Part shown: positions 16,344-23,095 of the stretch, piece by piece
Layout of the letters: each line of letters starts with the position of its first letter
How positions within the stretch are numbered: the stretch's first letter is position 1
Virus record (IMG/VR): IMGVR_UViG_3300020198_000086
Span: 1-26,231 of that record
DNA: 26,231 bases
Source: a virus
Direction: 5' to 3' (one strand)
Position numbers and translations under genes: made by a program
Notes under the pieces: model-generated
What the model saw: the letters and a program-made list of their open reading frames with translations, nothing else
Database searches by the model: none
What the model was told of the DNA's origin: nothing

Positions 16344-16769
16344 TTATGAAATATCATATACCCTTTTCATCTTCTCTTCTGGAATTACTTGTGTGATATA
16401 AAGTGATAGAATTCCATCCTCATATACCACCTTGTCAATTACAGAGTCATCAGATAGTTCCCAAGTTTTTTTAAACGCACGTCTAGCTAGTCCTCTATAT
16501 GTATATTCTCTTTGATCTTCTTCTTTTGCAGAAGATACTGTCAATAAATTTTTTTCAGTAGTTACTTCAAGATCTTCTCGTTTAAATCCTGCAACGGCCA
16601 TTTCAATGACAACGTTGCTAGAATCAAGTTTAATTACATTATATGGTGGATAGTTTGATGACATTGAATTTGGGTATGTTTTAATTCTTGTAAACCAGTC
16701 GTCCATGTTATATAGACTGTCAAGAATTGTTGGAATATCTCTGGTTGTGTATCTGGTTAGTGTTGTCAT
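16344..16769 (-). CDS. hsp20: Small heat-shock protein, Hsp20 / alpha-crystallin family
   Basis: The 141-aa protein has the size and beta-sandwich pattern of the alpha-crystallin domain at about 42-135. Recognisable elements are VVIEMAVAGFKREDLEVTTE, the YRGLARRAFKKTWEL segment around the conserved aromatic/Arg strand, and DGILSLYI near the end. Hsp20 proteins hold unfolding proteins in oligomers; in T4-like cyanophages the gene is a common host-like addition whose target is unknown. It has the strongest ribosome site here (AAAGGAGG, 5 nt before the ATG), a late-type promoter and a stable leader hairpin in front, and its own terminator, so it looks like an independent late-expressed unit. Confidence 0.92.
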   Translation of the reverse strand: MTTLTRYTTRDIPTILDSLYNMDDWFTRIKTYPNSMSSNYPPYNVIKLDSSNVVIEMAVAGFKREDLEVTTEKNLLTVSSAKEEDQREYTYRGLARRAFKKTWELSDDSVIDKVVYEDGILSLYITQVIPEEKMKRVYDIS

Positions 16770-16799
16770 GGTGACCTCCTTTGAGCGTCTATAGGTAGT

Positions 16800-16818
16800 G
16801 AACCCCGAAGGCGTTCAT
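16800..16818 (-). promoter_or_regulatory. Stable C(UUCG)G hairpin at the 5' end of the hsp20 leader
   Basis: On the minus strand TGAAC and CC pair with GG and GTTCA around a TTCG loop, with one bulged G. The predicted late start point is near 16816, so the hairpin would form at the very 5' end of the mRNA, about 30 nt before the Shine-Dalgarno. No T-run follows, so it is not a terminator. Confidence 0.4.
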
Positions 16819-16821
16819 TAC

Positions 16822-16829
16822 TATTTAAC
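16822..16829 (-). promoter_or_regulatory. Probable late promoter of hsp20 (GTTAAATA, 6 of 8)
   Basis: The minus-strand octamer GTTAAATA is followed by GTAATG, as in the other late-type elements here. It is the only promoter-like element in the hsp20 upstream region; no TTGACA/TATAAT pair is seen. Confidence 0.4.
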
Positions 16830-16884
16830 CACATATTCGTTTTTTTGCATATCGTGACATCCGACTATTTTTTTCGGTTGTCCG

Positions 16885-16892
16885 TATAAATA
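16885..16892 (+). promoter_or_regulatory. T4-type late promoter on the plus strand, exact TATAAATA
   Basis: An exact TATAAATA octamer 14 nt before the ATG at 16907. The predicted start is near 16898, leaving a leader of about 9 nt. It is the only plus-strand promoter I can support and argues that the two small plus-strand ORFs are expressed late. Confidence 0.65.
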
Positions 16893-16906
16893 CCTACAAA
16901 CATTCA

Positions 16907-17038
16907 ATGAGAAGATTAAAAATTTTAATTCTCAAACATGATCATACTACAGAATGGAGAATAATTTTATGGGGAAAATCACACATAGATTATCACCGAA
17001 AAGATGGATACATTATAATGTCTTTTATATTAAATTAA
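16907..17038 (+). CDS. Possible small plus-strand ORF, 43 aa
   Basis: The peptide begins MRRLKILILKHDHTTEW and is basic with hydrophobic stretches; it contains two Trp and a DYHRKDGYIIM segment. It directly follows an exact late promoter, but has no Shine-Dalgarno and would be read from a leader of about 9 nt. I do not recognise it. It may instead be only the leader of the next, more convincing small gene. Confidence 0.35.
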   Translation: MRRLKILILKHDHTTEWRIILWGKSHIDYHRKDGYIIMSFILN

Positions 17039-17057
17039 ACAAACAAATAATTATATT

Positions 17058-17192
17058 ATGATGCCAGAATATTTTCCCTGGGGAGTAATTACTATCCTCG
17101 GTATAGGATTAGCAGGTACTGCTTATATCATTTATTATATTTTGAGATTTGCTTACCTAGAAATGAAAGATAAAAACATTGATCATTTATGA
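17058..17192 (+). CDS. Small single-span membrane protein on the plus strand, 44 aa
   Basis: The peptide (ATG 17058, second ATG 17061) has one clear membrane helix, GVITILGIGLAGTAYIIYYI (about residues 9-28), after a short PEYFPW start, and a charged C-terminal tail EMKDKNIDHL. The composition and the clean helix-plus-polar-tail shape make chance unlikely, and I recall similar peptides in T4-like cyanophages. It is convergent with regA: the stop codons overlap at 17187-17192, with no terminator between them. No good ribosome site is visible. The function is unknown; a membrane-acting late peptide is possible. Confidence 0.6.
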   Translation: MMPEYFPWGVITILGIGLAGTAYIIYYILRFAYLEMKDKNIDHL

Positions 17193-17609
17193 TTCAACTT
17201 TTTTCTTACCAATATTATATTTGCTTTCCAAAACCCATTCACTCTTATTTTTATAAGAAAGAACTTTAATCTGACTTAAAGGAGCTGCATCTTCAACTCT
17301 CGATGCATCTACAATTGTAACCAATCCCCAGTCACTAAGAAGTTGAGCAATACGATTACGTCTTTGAACATCATTCACAAAAAGATTTGTTTTCTTGCCG
17401 TCAAGAGCAAACAACTCTTTGAAGTGAACAATATAATACTTTCCTTGCTTATGTAGAATGTGGCAAGACTGATAGATTTTCTTTTCCTTACGAGAAGCTA
17501 CACCAATTCTTGTCAGTGTTTCTCTCACTTTAAGAAAGTCATCTGGTTCATTCAGAATGACTTCAATCATCTGATCTTGAGACCAAGTATACTCTAGTTG
17601 ATCACTCAT
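17187..17609 (-). CDS. regA: Translational repressor RegA
   Basis: The 140-aa protein corresponds in size and position to T4 RegA (122 aa), which binds the start regions of several early phage mRNAs, including the clamp and clamp-loader messages, and blocks their translation. The helix-loop region VRETLTRIGVASRKEKKIYQ and the central basic segment FVNDVQRRNRIAQLLSDWG fit the family. As in T4 it follows gene 62, here with an ATGA overlap, so it is the last gene of the clamp-loader operon and could repress it. The C-terminal 20 residues are basic (KSEWVLESKYNIGKKK). Confidence 0.92.
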   Translation of the reverse strand: MSDQLEYTWSQDQMIEVILNEPDDFLKVRETLTRIGVASRKEKKIYQSCHILHKQGKYYIVHFKELFALDGKKTNLFVNDVQRRNRIAQLLSDWGLVTIVDASRVEDAAPLSQIKVLSYKNKSEWVLESKYNIGKKKVES

Positions 17610-17986
17610 TGTTTTCCTCCACGATTCATTTTCTGTTCAATAAAATTAATTTGATCTTGTGTCAAGATTTTGAGAGCACTTCTGGCTTTTTCTCCACTGT
17701 AATTATAATACTGTTTGATCATTTCCAAAGACTCTATTTTCTCCTTCTTCAACCAAGGAGAAAATCTTTTCCTAGGTCTCACAATATTTATAAAAAAGTC
17801 ATATTGCATCTTTTTACCAAGATGACTATTAATATTCATCTCATTTGCAATTAGAATCGTGTCTAGATGACCAGACATGCATCTATTGATAATGTATGGA
17901 GCATACTCATCAACTGCATCTGGATTTTCATCCATGATATTGTTCTTAGAAATGTTAACAGAGTTTAACCAATCTTTGAGATCCAT
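17606..17986 (-). CDS. 62: Clamp loader small subunit, T4 gp62-like
   Basis: The 126-aa protein is shorter than T4 gp62 (187 aa), as is usual in cyanophages. It contains the DENPDAVDEYAPYIINRCMSG segment and a basic helix RPRKRFSPWLKKEK. It joins four gp44 subunits to load the gp45 clamp. It is separated from gene 44 by a 3.1-kb insertion (the three-gene cassette plus the 47-aa gene), although the two proteins must assemble in a fixed ratio. The start lies two bases past the stop of the 47-aa gene, and its 3' end overlaps regA. Confidence 0.9.
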   Translation of the reverse strand: MDLKDWLNSVNISKNNIMDENPDAVDEYAPYIINRCMSGHLDTILIANEMNINSHLGKKMQYDFFINIVRPRKRFSPWLKKEKIESLEMIKQYYNYSGEKARSALKILTQDQINFIEQKMNRGGKQ

Positions 17987-17988
17987 AA

Positions 17989-18132
17989 CTATTTAAATAC
18001 TGCAGTAATACTAATAATTTTTGCACCTGGATTACGAGCAAGAGCAGTAGACTTTGCATCTTTATAATCCGTAGCAATCACTTCTTCTTTAAAGACGGTT
18101 CCAGCTTTATATAAGGTCACTTCACACTTCAT
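17989..18132 (-). CDS. Small conserved-looking protein between the cassette and gene 62, 47 aa
   Basis: The protein begins MKCEVTLYKAGTVFKEEVIA and ends AKIISITAVFK, a compact beta-alpha-beta pattern (strand, strand, helix DAKSTALARNP, strand). I recall closely similar short proteins beside gene 62 in other T4-like cyanophages. It overlaps the 3' end of the glycosyltransferase gene by 11 bp and ends two bases before gp62 begins, so it is embedded in the operon. The position suggests it is ancestral clamp-loader neighbourhood and that the insertion happened upstream of it. The function is unknown. Confidence 0.75.
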   Translation of the reverse strand: MKCEVTLYKAGTVFKEEVIATDYKDAKSTALARNPGAKIISITAVFK

Positions 18133-19471
18133 GATTAATCCAGCAGTAAGTTGGTGTTTCATCTATTATATCATAGATATTTTTATGATTCATTAATGAT
18201 CGTCTGTAAGGTCCAAATTTAATACCACGACCCCAACCAAGATGTTCTTTAAACAATTCATGTTTGGTGATTTGTCCTTTCTCTTTGATTGTGGAAACAA
18301 GTTTATCTGTAACCTGACTAGAAGTAGATTTTAATTTAGAAACCAGATCATCAATGTAGTTACTCATGTTAGCAATCTCATCTGCATAGATAAGATTATT
18401 TTTCATGTGTTCTTGCGACTGTCTAGACTTTTCATTTCGATAGTCTTCATCATCAAGATACTTCTGTAGAAGTTCAATAGCTTGAGGATAATCAGAGAAG
18501 AAGTCTGCAACTGGATTGAGTTCTTTGTAGTAAGTGTCATCCCACATAATGAATGGACAACCGTTCATGATTCCATCTGTAGTAGATACACTCCAACCGC
18601 CATAGACTTGTCTTGGAGAAAATCCAACTCTACAATTCTGAAGTTTCTTGTAGTAACGTTTTTTATTGTATTTGGAAGTATTAATCCATGGTTCAGAAGC
18701 AGAATCAAGAAGTGGAATCCATACATCAAAATCTTGGCGAATCTCTCTCAACCGTTCAATAACTTTCATAAAATTATTGAAGTCTTTATATGCATCTGGA
18801 CGATGATTGAATACAATTGTTTTTGGTGTTGACTGTAATGGTTCTACAATATCTGCATACTTTACACCAAGATGATGTGTTTCTAGGATTGCACTCAATT
18901 TAGATACTTTATCTGAATTAAAAGTTTTTGTTGATTCTTTAATAACCAAAATTTTCTGATGCTCAGTGTTTAGATAACATTTATCCATCTCTAAGATACC
19001 TAGAATATTTTGATTAAAACTAGGCACAGCCCAAGACACTACATTGTCTAGATCAAACCAGTGACAGTATCCAAAGTACAACGGACTGTGGTGAGTAACA
19101 TTTCCAATTACATTTTTAACAGCATGAGTATGTTCTGGAAGATGACTAAAAACAAGATCGATGTCGATATCATGTCCAACAATTTCTTGAAATTTTTTCA
19201 CATTAAAGTGTGATCTCATCGTTGGAGGATACGTAGGATATTCCATAATATACTGATGGGTATTTGAGAAATCCAACATTTCCAAAAACTTTGGAAGAAT
19301 CAAATAAAAATAAAGGTCGCTACGAATCTTATTCAGTTCAGTGATCATGTTTGTAATTACTTGAATGTAACTATCTTTTGTTAGATCTTTTGAATATGTA
19401 ATATTAGGATACACAAGAATCCTAATTGTTTTTTCATATTGAGTATCATTAAAAAATTTAGTAAGAGTCAT
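18122..19471 (-). CDS. GT-B-type glycosyltransferase with a C-terminal winged-helix-like domain
   Basis: The 449-aa protein has a GT-B layout. An N-terminal Rossmann-like half (RILVYPNITYSKDL, DIDLVFSHLPEH) is followed by a C-terminal half with TIVFNHRPDAYKDF (218-231), VWIPLLD and the sugar-nucleotide-site-like stretch YGGWSVSTTDGIMNGCPFIM (290-309). Residues about 394-446 do not belong to that fold: ITKHELFKEHLGWGRG, PYRRSLMNHKNI and a terminal beta hairpin (DETPTYCW) look like a winged-helix DNA-binding unit. GT plus DNA-binding tail would suit a glycosyltransferase acting on DNA, as T4 AGT/BGT do, but no base-hydroxylating partner gene is in the window. It overlaps the DUF4338-like gene as ATGA and belongs to the inserted cassette. 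Confidence 0.72.
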   Translation of the reverse strand: MTLTKFFNDTQYEKTIRILVYPNITYSKDLTKDSYIQVITNMITELNKIRSDLYFYLILPKFLEMLDFSNTHQYIMEYPTYPPTMRSHFNVKKFQEIVGHDIDIDLVFSHLPEHTHAVKNVIGNVTHHSPLYFGYCHWFDLDNVVSWAVPSFNQNILGILEMDKCYLNTEHQKILVIKESTKTFNSDKVSKLSAILETHHLGVKYADIVEPLQSTPKTIVFNHRPDAYKDFNNFMKVIERLREIRQDFDVWIPLLDSASEPWINTSKYNKKRYYKKLQNCRVGFSPRQVYGGWSVSTTDGIMNGCPFIMWDDTYYKELNPVADFFSDYPQAIELLQKYLDDEDYRNEKSRQSQEHMKNNLIYADEIANMSNYIDDLVSKLKSTSSQVTDKLVSTIKEKGQITKHELFKEHLGWGRGIKFGPYRRSLMNHKNIYDIIDETPTYCWINHEV

Positions 19472-20583
19472 CTGATGATATCAATTGTGTTCATGGTATT
19501 AGCATTCCAAATTTCAAGATTAGTTCGAACAGATTTTTCCTTGGTTAATCTTTCATAACGGTTAGAAGCTTTCTTCTTCCACCAGTTTACCATATTATCA
19601 AAGTAAAACTTGTCAAAGTTTTCTTTGTTTGGAATCAGTGTTTCTGTTTTTCCAAGAAGAATATCTTTAACATTTTCATATCCATAATCGGACATATAAA
19701 AACGTTTCTTGGTTGTGATATCTTCCCTAGATTTAATAAAATCTACAAACTCTTTATGCATTTCTAGATTTTGTTCTTTCAAAGAATTTTTGATAATAGA
19801 AATCATCTTGGTTTGAATCTTGAGCTTGCGACTAGAAGCACCTTTATGCACTAGTTGTTCATTATTGTTCTTTCTAATGAACCACTTGTGTAGATCATGA
19901 TAGATAAAATCTGGAAGAGTCAGAAGAAATTTAGATTCAGTATCTCCACGATATCGTAAATAGGGTTTCATACCATCGTACTGACTAGTTCCTTTGATGT
20001 TTCCATAGAGAGAAGTAGTTTCGAACAAACACATCTCTGTGTCGTACTTTTTATTTAGCATCTCACGAACTTCATGAGAACAACAAACAAGACTCAAAAG
20101 TTTACCACCAAGATAATTAAATCCAAATGGTTGTACAGGAACAATAATGAATCCCATGATGGCCCTACGGTTGAAGATGGTGAGGTCAGGCGTCTCTCCC
20201 AGCCAGTCGTTGCGGGGTTTTGAGTTGATGGTGGGGGAACCCAGCTTGATGAACCCCACAGCGGTGCCTGTGGTGGTCTCCTGCAGGATTAGCTTCTGCT
20301 CCTTACCAGGCGCCTCCTCATAGGTGAATGAGGCGGTCATTTCCAGAAGAGTATTGAAGGTAGTATGATCCGGCTGAACAATACGAAAGTTCATATCTTC
20401 AGGATGCATATCATACTTCTGAAACATATCATCTTCCATGGAGAGTCCAAACAAAGGAGTTGGAATCTCTTTGATACGTTCAATCTTTTTCATACGAAAA
20501 TAATCATCAATTCGATTGATAGAACTGTAAGCTTCTTTGATTTTTTCGTATGCGTACAGGGTGTCTTCTGGAGTTAGAATCAT
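19468..20583 (-). CDS. DUF4338-like (DruA-related) protein
   Basis: I chose the ATG at 20583 (371 aa) because it overlaps the upstream stop as ATGA, like its neighbours; an ATG at 20595 would add four residues. The core at about 140-215 contains NRRAIMGFIIVPVQ, YLGGKLLSLVCCS (157-169), the CLFETTSLYG (185-194) strand and KGTSQYDGM (197-205). This order of an NaRFLI-like strand, S-x-x-L helix, ETxxxxG strand and GT-x-Y is how I remember DUF4338, the domain of the Druantia protein DruA; similarity to GNAT/Mom-type enzymes is possible. The C-terminal 150 residues are basic and Lys-rich. The part encoded at 20158-20340, just before the core, has very different codon use. Confidence 0.6.
   Translation of the reverse strand: MILTPEDTLYAYEKIKEAYSSINRIDDYFRMKKIERIKEIPTPLFGLSMEDDMFQKYDMHPEDMNFRIVQPDHTTFNTLLEMTASFTYEEAPGKEQKLILQETTTGTAVGFIKLGSPTINSKPRNDWLGETPDLTIFNRRAIMGFIIVPVQPFGFNYLGGKLLSLVCCSHEVREMLNKKYDTEMCLFETTSLYGNIKGTSQYDGMKPYLRYRGDTESKFLLTLPDFIYHDLHKWFIRKNNNEQLVHKGASSRKLKIQTKMISIIKNSLKEQNLEMHKEFVDFIKSREDITTKKRFYMSDYGYENVKDILLGKTETLIPNKENFDKFYFDNMVNWWKKKASNRYERLTKEKSVRTNLEIWNANTMNTIDIIR
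20158..20340. other. GC-rich tract inside the DUF4338-like gene
   Basis: Counted by hand, bases 20161-20340 are about 59% G+C (106 of 180), against about 32% in the 60 bases on the left and 38% on the right. About four fifths of codons in the tract end in G or C (ACC, ATC, CTG, GAG preferred). The frame stays open through it. Both edges are abrupt, which suggests a recombination tract from a GC-rich homologue. Confidence 0.85.
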
Positions 20584-21107
20584 TTCAAAATACATTCACG
20601 ATGTTTTTTAAACAAAGATTTTTCTCTATCAGTTAAATTAGATCCATACAATTTTGCATCGTCAAATGAAATTTTTTTGATACGATCAACTTTACCTTTT
20701 GTATGTCTATCAACAGTAGGATACTTTAGAATAGATTGTTTGTCAAGCAAAATTACTTTGGAAAGATCGTAGTTGAAATATGCCATAATAAAGTCCATAT
20801 TTTTTCGGATAAACTTTTCTTTACGTCCAAGAAAACTTACATGACTATAAAAGTTTGGCCAATCAGTATTCCAAACACTCCATCGTTCTACATCTACTCC
20901 AACCACTAATTTATCTTTCCAATATACACCAATGTCTATATCATAGATACCAAGTGGTTTAGTTTTAATGTGTACAGTAGAATCATTCTCATACATTTCA
21001 GTAAGAAAATTGATCATAACATTAACTTCTTGGTTATCATCAAAGTTATTTTTTCGATCTGAGTACGAGCCAAATTGTTTAATATCAGATTTGTCAATAT
21101 AAATCAT
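20580..21107 (-). CDS. Putative PD-(D/E)XK-fold nuclease-like protein, 175 aa
   Basis: The central part has the beta-strand pattern of the PD-(D/E)XK core: IYDIDIGVYW with Asp56/Asp58, then KLVVGVDVERWSVW with Asp72, Glu74 and Arg75. The classical Lys would be replaced by Arg or supplied from elsewhere, so activity is not assured. Downstream, HVSFLGRKEKFI and FIMAYFNYDLSKVILLD look like the following helix and strand. I do not know a named family. It is the first gene of the inserted cassette; its ATG overlaps the gp44 stop (ATGA) and its stop overlaps the next start, so it is tightly coupled to the clamp loader. Confidence 0.65.
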   Translation of the reverse strand: MIYIDKSDIKQFGSYSDRKNNFDDNQEVNVMINFLTEMYENDSTVHIKTKPLGIYDIDIGVYWKDKLVVGVDVERWSVWNTDWPNFYSHVSFLGRKEKFIRKNMDFIMAYFNYDLSKVILLDKQSILKYPTVDRHTKGKVDRIKKISFDDAKLYGSNLTDREKSLFKKHRECILK

Positions 21108-22045
21108 TTGAATTTACAATCACACATTAGTTCGGTAAAACATGCAAGAACATTAATCTCTTGATCAACTGCAAATGCGGCCTGATATTGGTATTTAGCA
21201 AATACTAAAACTGCTTGGGGAATAGAAGATGGTTCTAAAACAGAATACATTGTCTCATACACTTTTCTGAAAATAGATGCAGAATCATTATCCAAATTTT
21301 CTACAACCCATTTACGTACCGATGAGAAATTTTTCTCCTTCATACTTAAAGCAAGATCTTTAATATTAACATCTGCAATCGTTACAAGAATACCAGAATC
21401 AATTATACCACTGGATGCATATCTTTGTAGTTCATTTAATACACGCCTCCAGTCAGGAAAATATTTTTGAATTACTTCTGCAACAACCTTTGGATCGTAT
21501 TTAATATTCTCTGTCTCAAGAATAGTCCTGATACGGTTGAAGAATTGTGATGCGACAACTGGTTTTTGTTTTCCTGGAATGCTGAAATCAAAGACTGCAC
21601 ATCGACTGTGGAGGGGTTCAATGATTTTGTTTTTGTAGTTGCAGGTGAAGATAAATCTACATGTTTTACTAAATTCCTCAATAGACGCCCGTAGGAGGAG
21701 TTGTACATCGTTGGTTGTGTTATCTGCCTCATCAATGATGATGACTTTGTGTTTAGCAGTTGATGAAAGCGAGACGGTCGAAGCGAAAGACTTCGCATGA
21801 TTTCTGACAGTATCGAGGAATCTACCCTCGTCAGATCCATTGATGACATAAAAATCTACTCCAAGTTCATTACATAAAGCTTTTGCTACGGTAGTTTTAC
21901 CGATACCTGGAGGACCAGACAAAAGAAGATTAGGAATCTCTCCTTTATCTATAAAGTCCTTCAGAGTTTTTTTGATGTGGTTTGGAAGAATACAATCATC
22001 AATAGTTTTAGGCCTATACTGTTCAACCCAAAGAAAATTATTCAT
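21104..22045 (-). CDS. 44: Clamp loader large subunit, T4 gp44-like AAA+ ATPase
   Basis: The 313-aa protein (T4 gp44: 319 aa) is an AAA+ ATPase that opens the gp45 ring and loads it at primer junctions. Walker A is GPPGIGKTT (44-52), Walker B IIIDEAD (102-108), sensor 1 lies in FIFTCNY, and the SRC arginine-finger motif is at 147-149 (LHSRC). The C-terminal collar region follows. The N-terminus (WVEQYRPKTIDD) is typical of clamp loaders. It lies 22 bp behind gene 45 as in T4, but gene 62 does not follow directly: the nuclease-like gene starts on the gp44 stop. Confidence 0.96.
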   Translation of the reverse strand: MNNFLWVEQYRPKTIDDCILPNHIKKTLKDFIDKGEIPNLLLSGPPGIGKTTVAKALCNELGVDFYVINGSDEGRFLDTVRNHAKSFASTVSLSSTAKHKVIIIDEADNTTNDVQLLLRASIEEFSKTCRFIFTCNYKNKIIEPLHSRCAVFDFSIPGKQKPVVASQFFNRIRTILETENIKYDPKVVAEVIQKYFPDWRRVLNELQRYASSGIIDSGILVTIADVNIKDLALSMKEKNFSSVRKWVVENLDNDSASIFRKVYETMYSVLEPSSIPQAVLVFAKYQYQAAFAVDQEINVLACFTELMCDCKFK

Positions 22046-22067
22046 TTAGTCTTCCTCAAAAAATAAA

Positions 22068-22733
22068 TCAATTAAAAGTGGAATCAGGTTCCAAAGCAAT
22101 CAAATAGCTTAGATTCCATTTCTTACTGGTAAACAACGAAATATTTGCAGTTGAGATTTTTACATTATACACCCCTGGAAGCATTTTCAGGTTCTCAACC
22201 TTAAAGTTGAACACAAATTCATTTTCAGTTTGTCCAACATTGACAGAATAATTGTTAGAAGTATCGTTGTTTTTAGTGCGAACAACTAGAGACATTTTAC
22301 CATCTTTACCAATCAAAGAAAGATCAGGAAGTTGATAGACACTAGATGCACGAAGAAGAGAAGTCAGATCGGAATCTGACAAAGTAAACTCTACATCCAC
22401 ACTAGGAAGTTGAATATCTTTTTCTGGAGGAGCAGTAATAACGCTGGGATCAGAGAAAAAGTATTTTACCTCAGAACGATCACTCTTAATAGTCACATAC
22501 TGGTTATCACTAAAGTTAAACTCTGGATCTTTAAATAAAGATAGTCCACCAAGAAACTCATTCAAATCGTAGAGAGCAAAATCACGATCAAAAGTTTCTA
22601 CACATTCATATTTTGCAAGAATGTTTTTTGCAGGGGAAATAGTGCGAAGAATATTACCCTCTTTTACTACCAGCGAAGAGTTAATAGATGAAAAGTTTTT
22701 TAGAATATTTAAAGTTTCAGGAGAAATGTTCAT
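22068..22733 (-). CDS. 45: Sliding clamp, T4 gp45-like
   Basis: The 221-aa protein (T4 gp45: 228 aa) forms the trimeric clamp that holds the polymerase on DNA and, in T4, also activates late transcription through gp55 and gp33. The beta-rich pattern fits: NILKNFSSINSSLVVKEGN at the N-terminus, EFTLSDSDLTSLLRASSVYQ at the domain 2 start, and the final strand NLSYLIALEPDS. It has a GAGG ribosome site close to the ATG and follows the DUF3310-like gene by 8 bp. Its use of late promoters would link it to the TATAAATA elements in this window. Confidence 0.95.
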   Translation of the reverse strand: MNISPETLNILKNFSSINSSLVVKEGNILRTISPAKNILAKYECVETFDRDFALYDLNEFLGGLSLFKDPEFNFSDNQYVTIKSDRSEVKYFFSDPSVITAPPEKDIQLPSVDVEFTLSDSDLTSLLRASSVYQLPDLSLIGKDGKMSLVVRTKNNDTSNNYSVNVGQTENEFVFNFKVENLKMLPGVYNVKISTANISLFTSKKWNLSYLIALEPDSTFN

Positions 22734-22741
22734 GTATTACC

Positions 22742-23053
22742 TCAGATTTTAAATTCTTTGAGTCCGTTGTCAGTACGAGAATAGTGACGATCAAAATGCA
22801 ACAGAAGCATTGCATAGTGAATCACCTTAAGAAGGTCACGCTTATTGTGGCCATCTTTATCACCATACCGACTGCCATATTTTAGGATATTCGCCTGACA
22901 AAATCCAGGAGCAAGATCCTTTGCAGCCATCAAATCAATTGTTTGAATATCAGAATATTCATCACTATGTCCACAGTAGTGGCTACCATATGTACTTACA
23001 ACATAATCTTCAATATCTTTGATGATTTTGTCTTCATTGTACTTCCATTGCAT
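22742..23053 (-). CDS. DUF3310-like small protein
   Basis: The 103-aa protein shows the DUF3310-type pattern: an Asp/Ile start IDLMAAKDLAPGFCQANILKY, a YGSRYGDKDGHNKRDLLKVIHYAMLLLHF basic-to-helical segment and a polar end. DUF3310 proteins are common next to nucleotide metabolism and replication genes in phages; the function is not established. I placed the start at the ATG at 23053 because GGAG lies 9 nt upstream; an ATG at 23068 would add five residues but has no ribosome site and sits next to the terminator. It is the first gene of the clamp operon, behind its own sigma70-type promoter. Confidence 0.75.
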   Translation of the reverse strand: MQWKYNEDKIIKDIEDYVVSTYGSHYCGHSDEYSDIQTIDLMAAKDLAPGFCQANILKYGSRYGDKDGHNKRDLLKVIHYAMLLLHFDRHYSRTDNGLKEFKI

Positions 23054-23070
23054 AGTTAAAAACTCCATAG

Positions 23071-23092
23071 AAAAGGGGGAAGTTATCCCCCT
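23071..23092 (-). terminator. Hairpin terminator between the CobS-like gene and the clamp operon
   Basis: On the minus strand a 6-bp stem (AGGGGG / CCCCCT, arms 23087-23092 and 23074-23079) with a 7-nt loop is followed by TTTTC. The T-run is short, so termination may be partial. The start point predicted for the promoter at 23096-23124 lies inside its 5' arm. Confidence 0.6.
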
Positions 23093-23095
23093 AGT

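Larger units (their letters stand above)
16770..16906. other. Divergent regulatory gap between hsp20 and the plus-strand small genes
   Basis: This 137-bp gap holds the hsp20 ribosome site and leader hairpin, a weak late promoter reading left and an exact late promoter reading right. No ORF was found in it. Besides these there is a T-rich stretch near 16868-16874 flanked by CCGA/TCGG, which I cannot assign. Confidence 0.5.

Noticed and set aside
17988-18002. Late-promoter-like TTTAAATA before gene 62
   Set aside because: It would place the start at or inside the ATG, overlaps the coding end of the 47-aa gene and matches poorly.
18122-21107. A complete Druantia defence system
   Set aside because: Only the DUF4338-like protein resembles a Druantia part; the large DruE-type helicase and the other Druantia proteins are missing.
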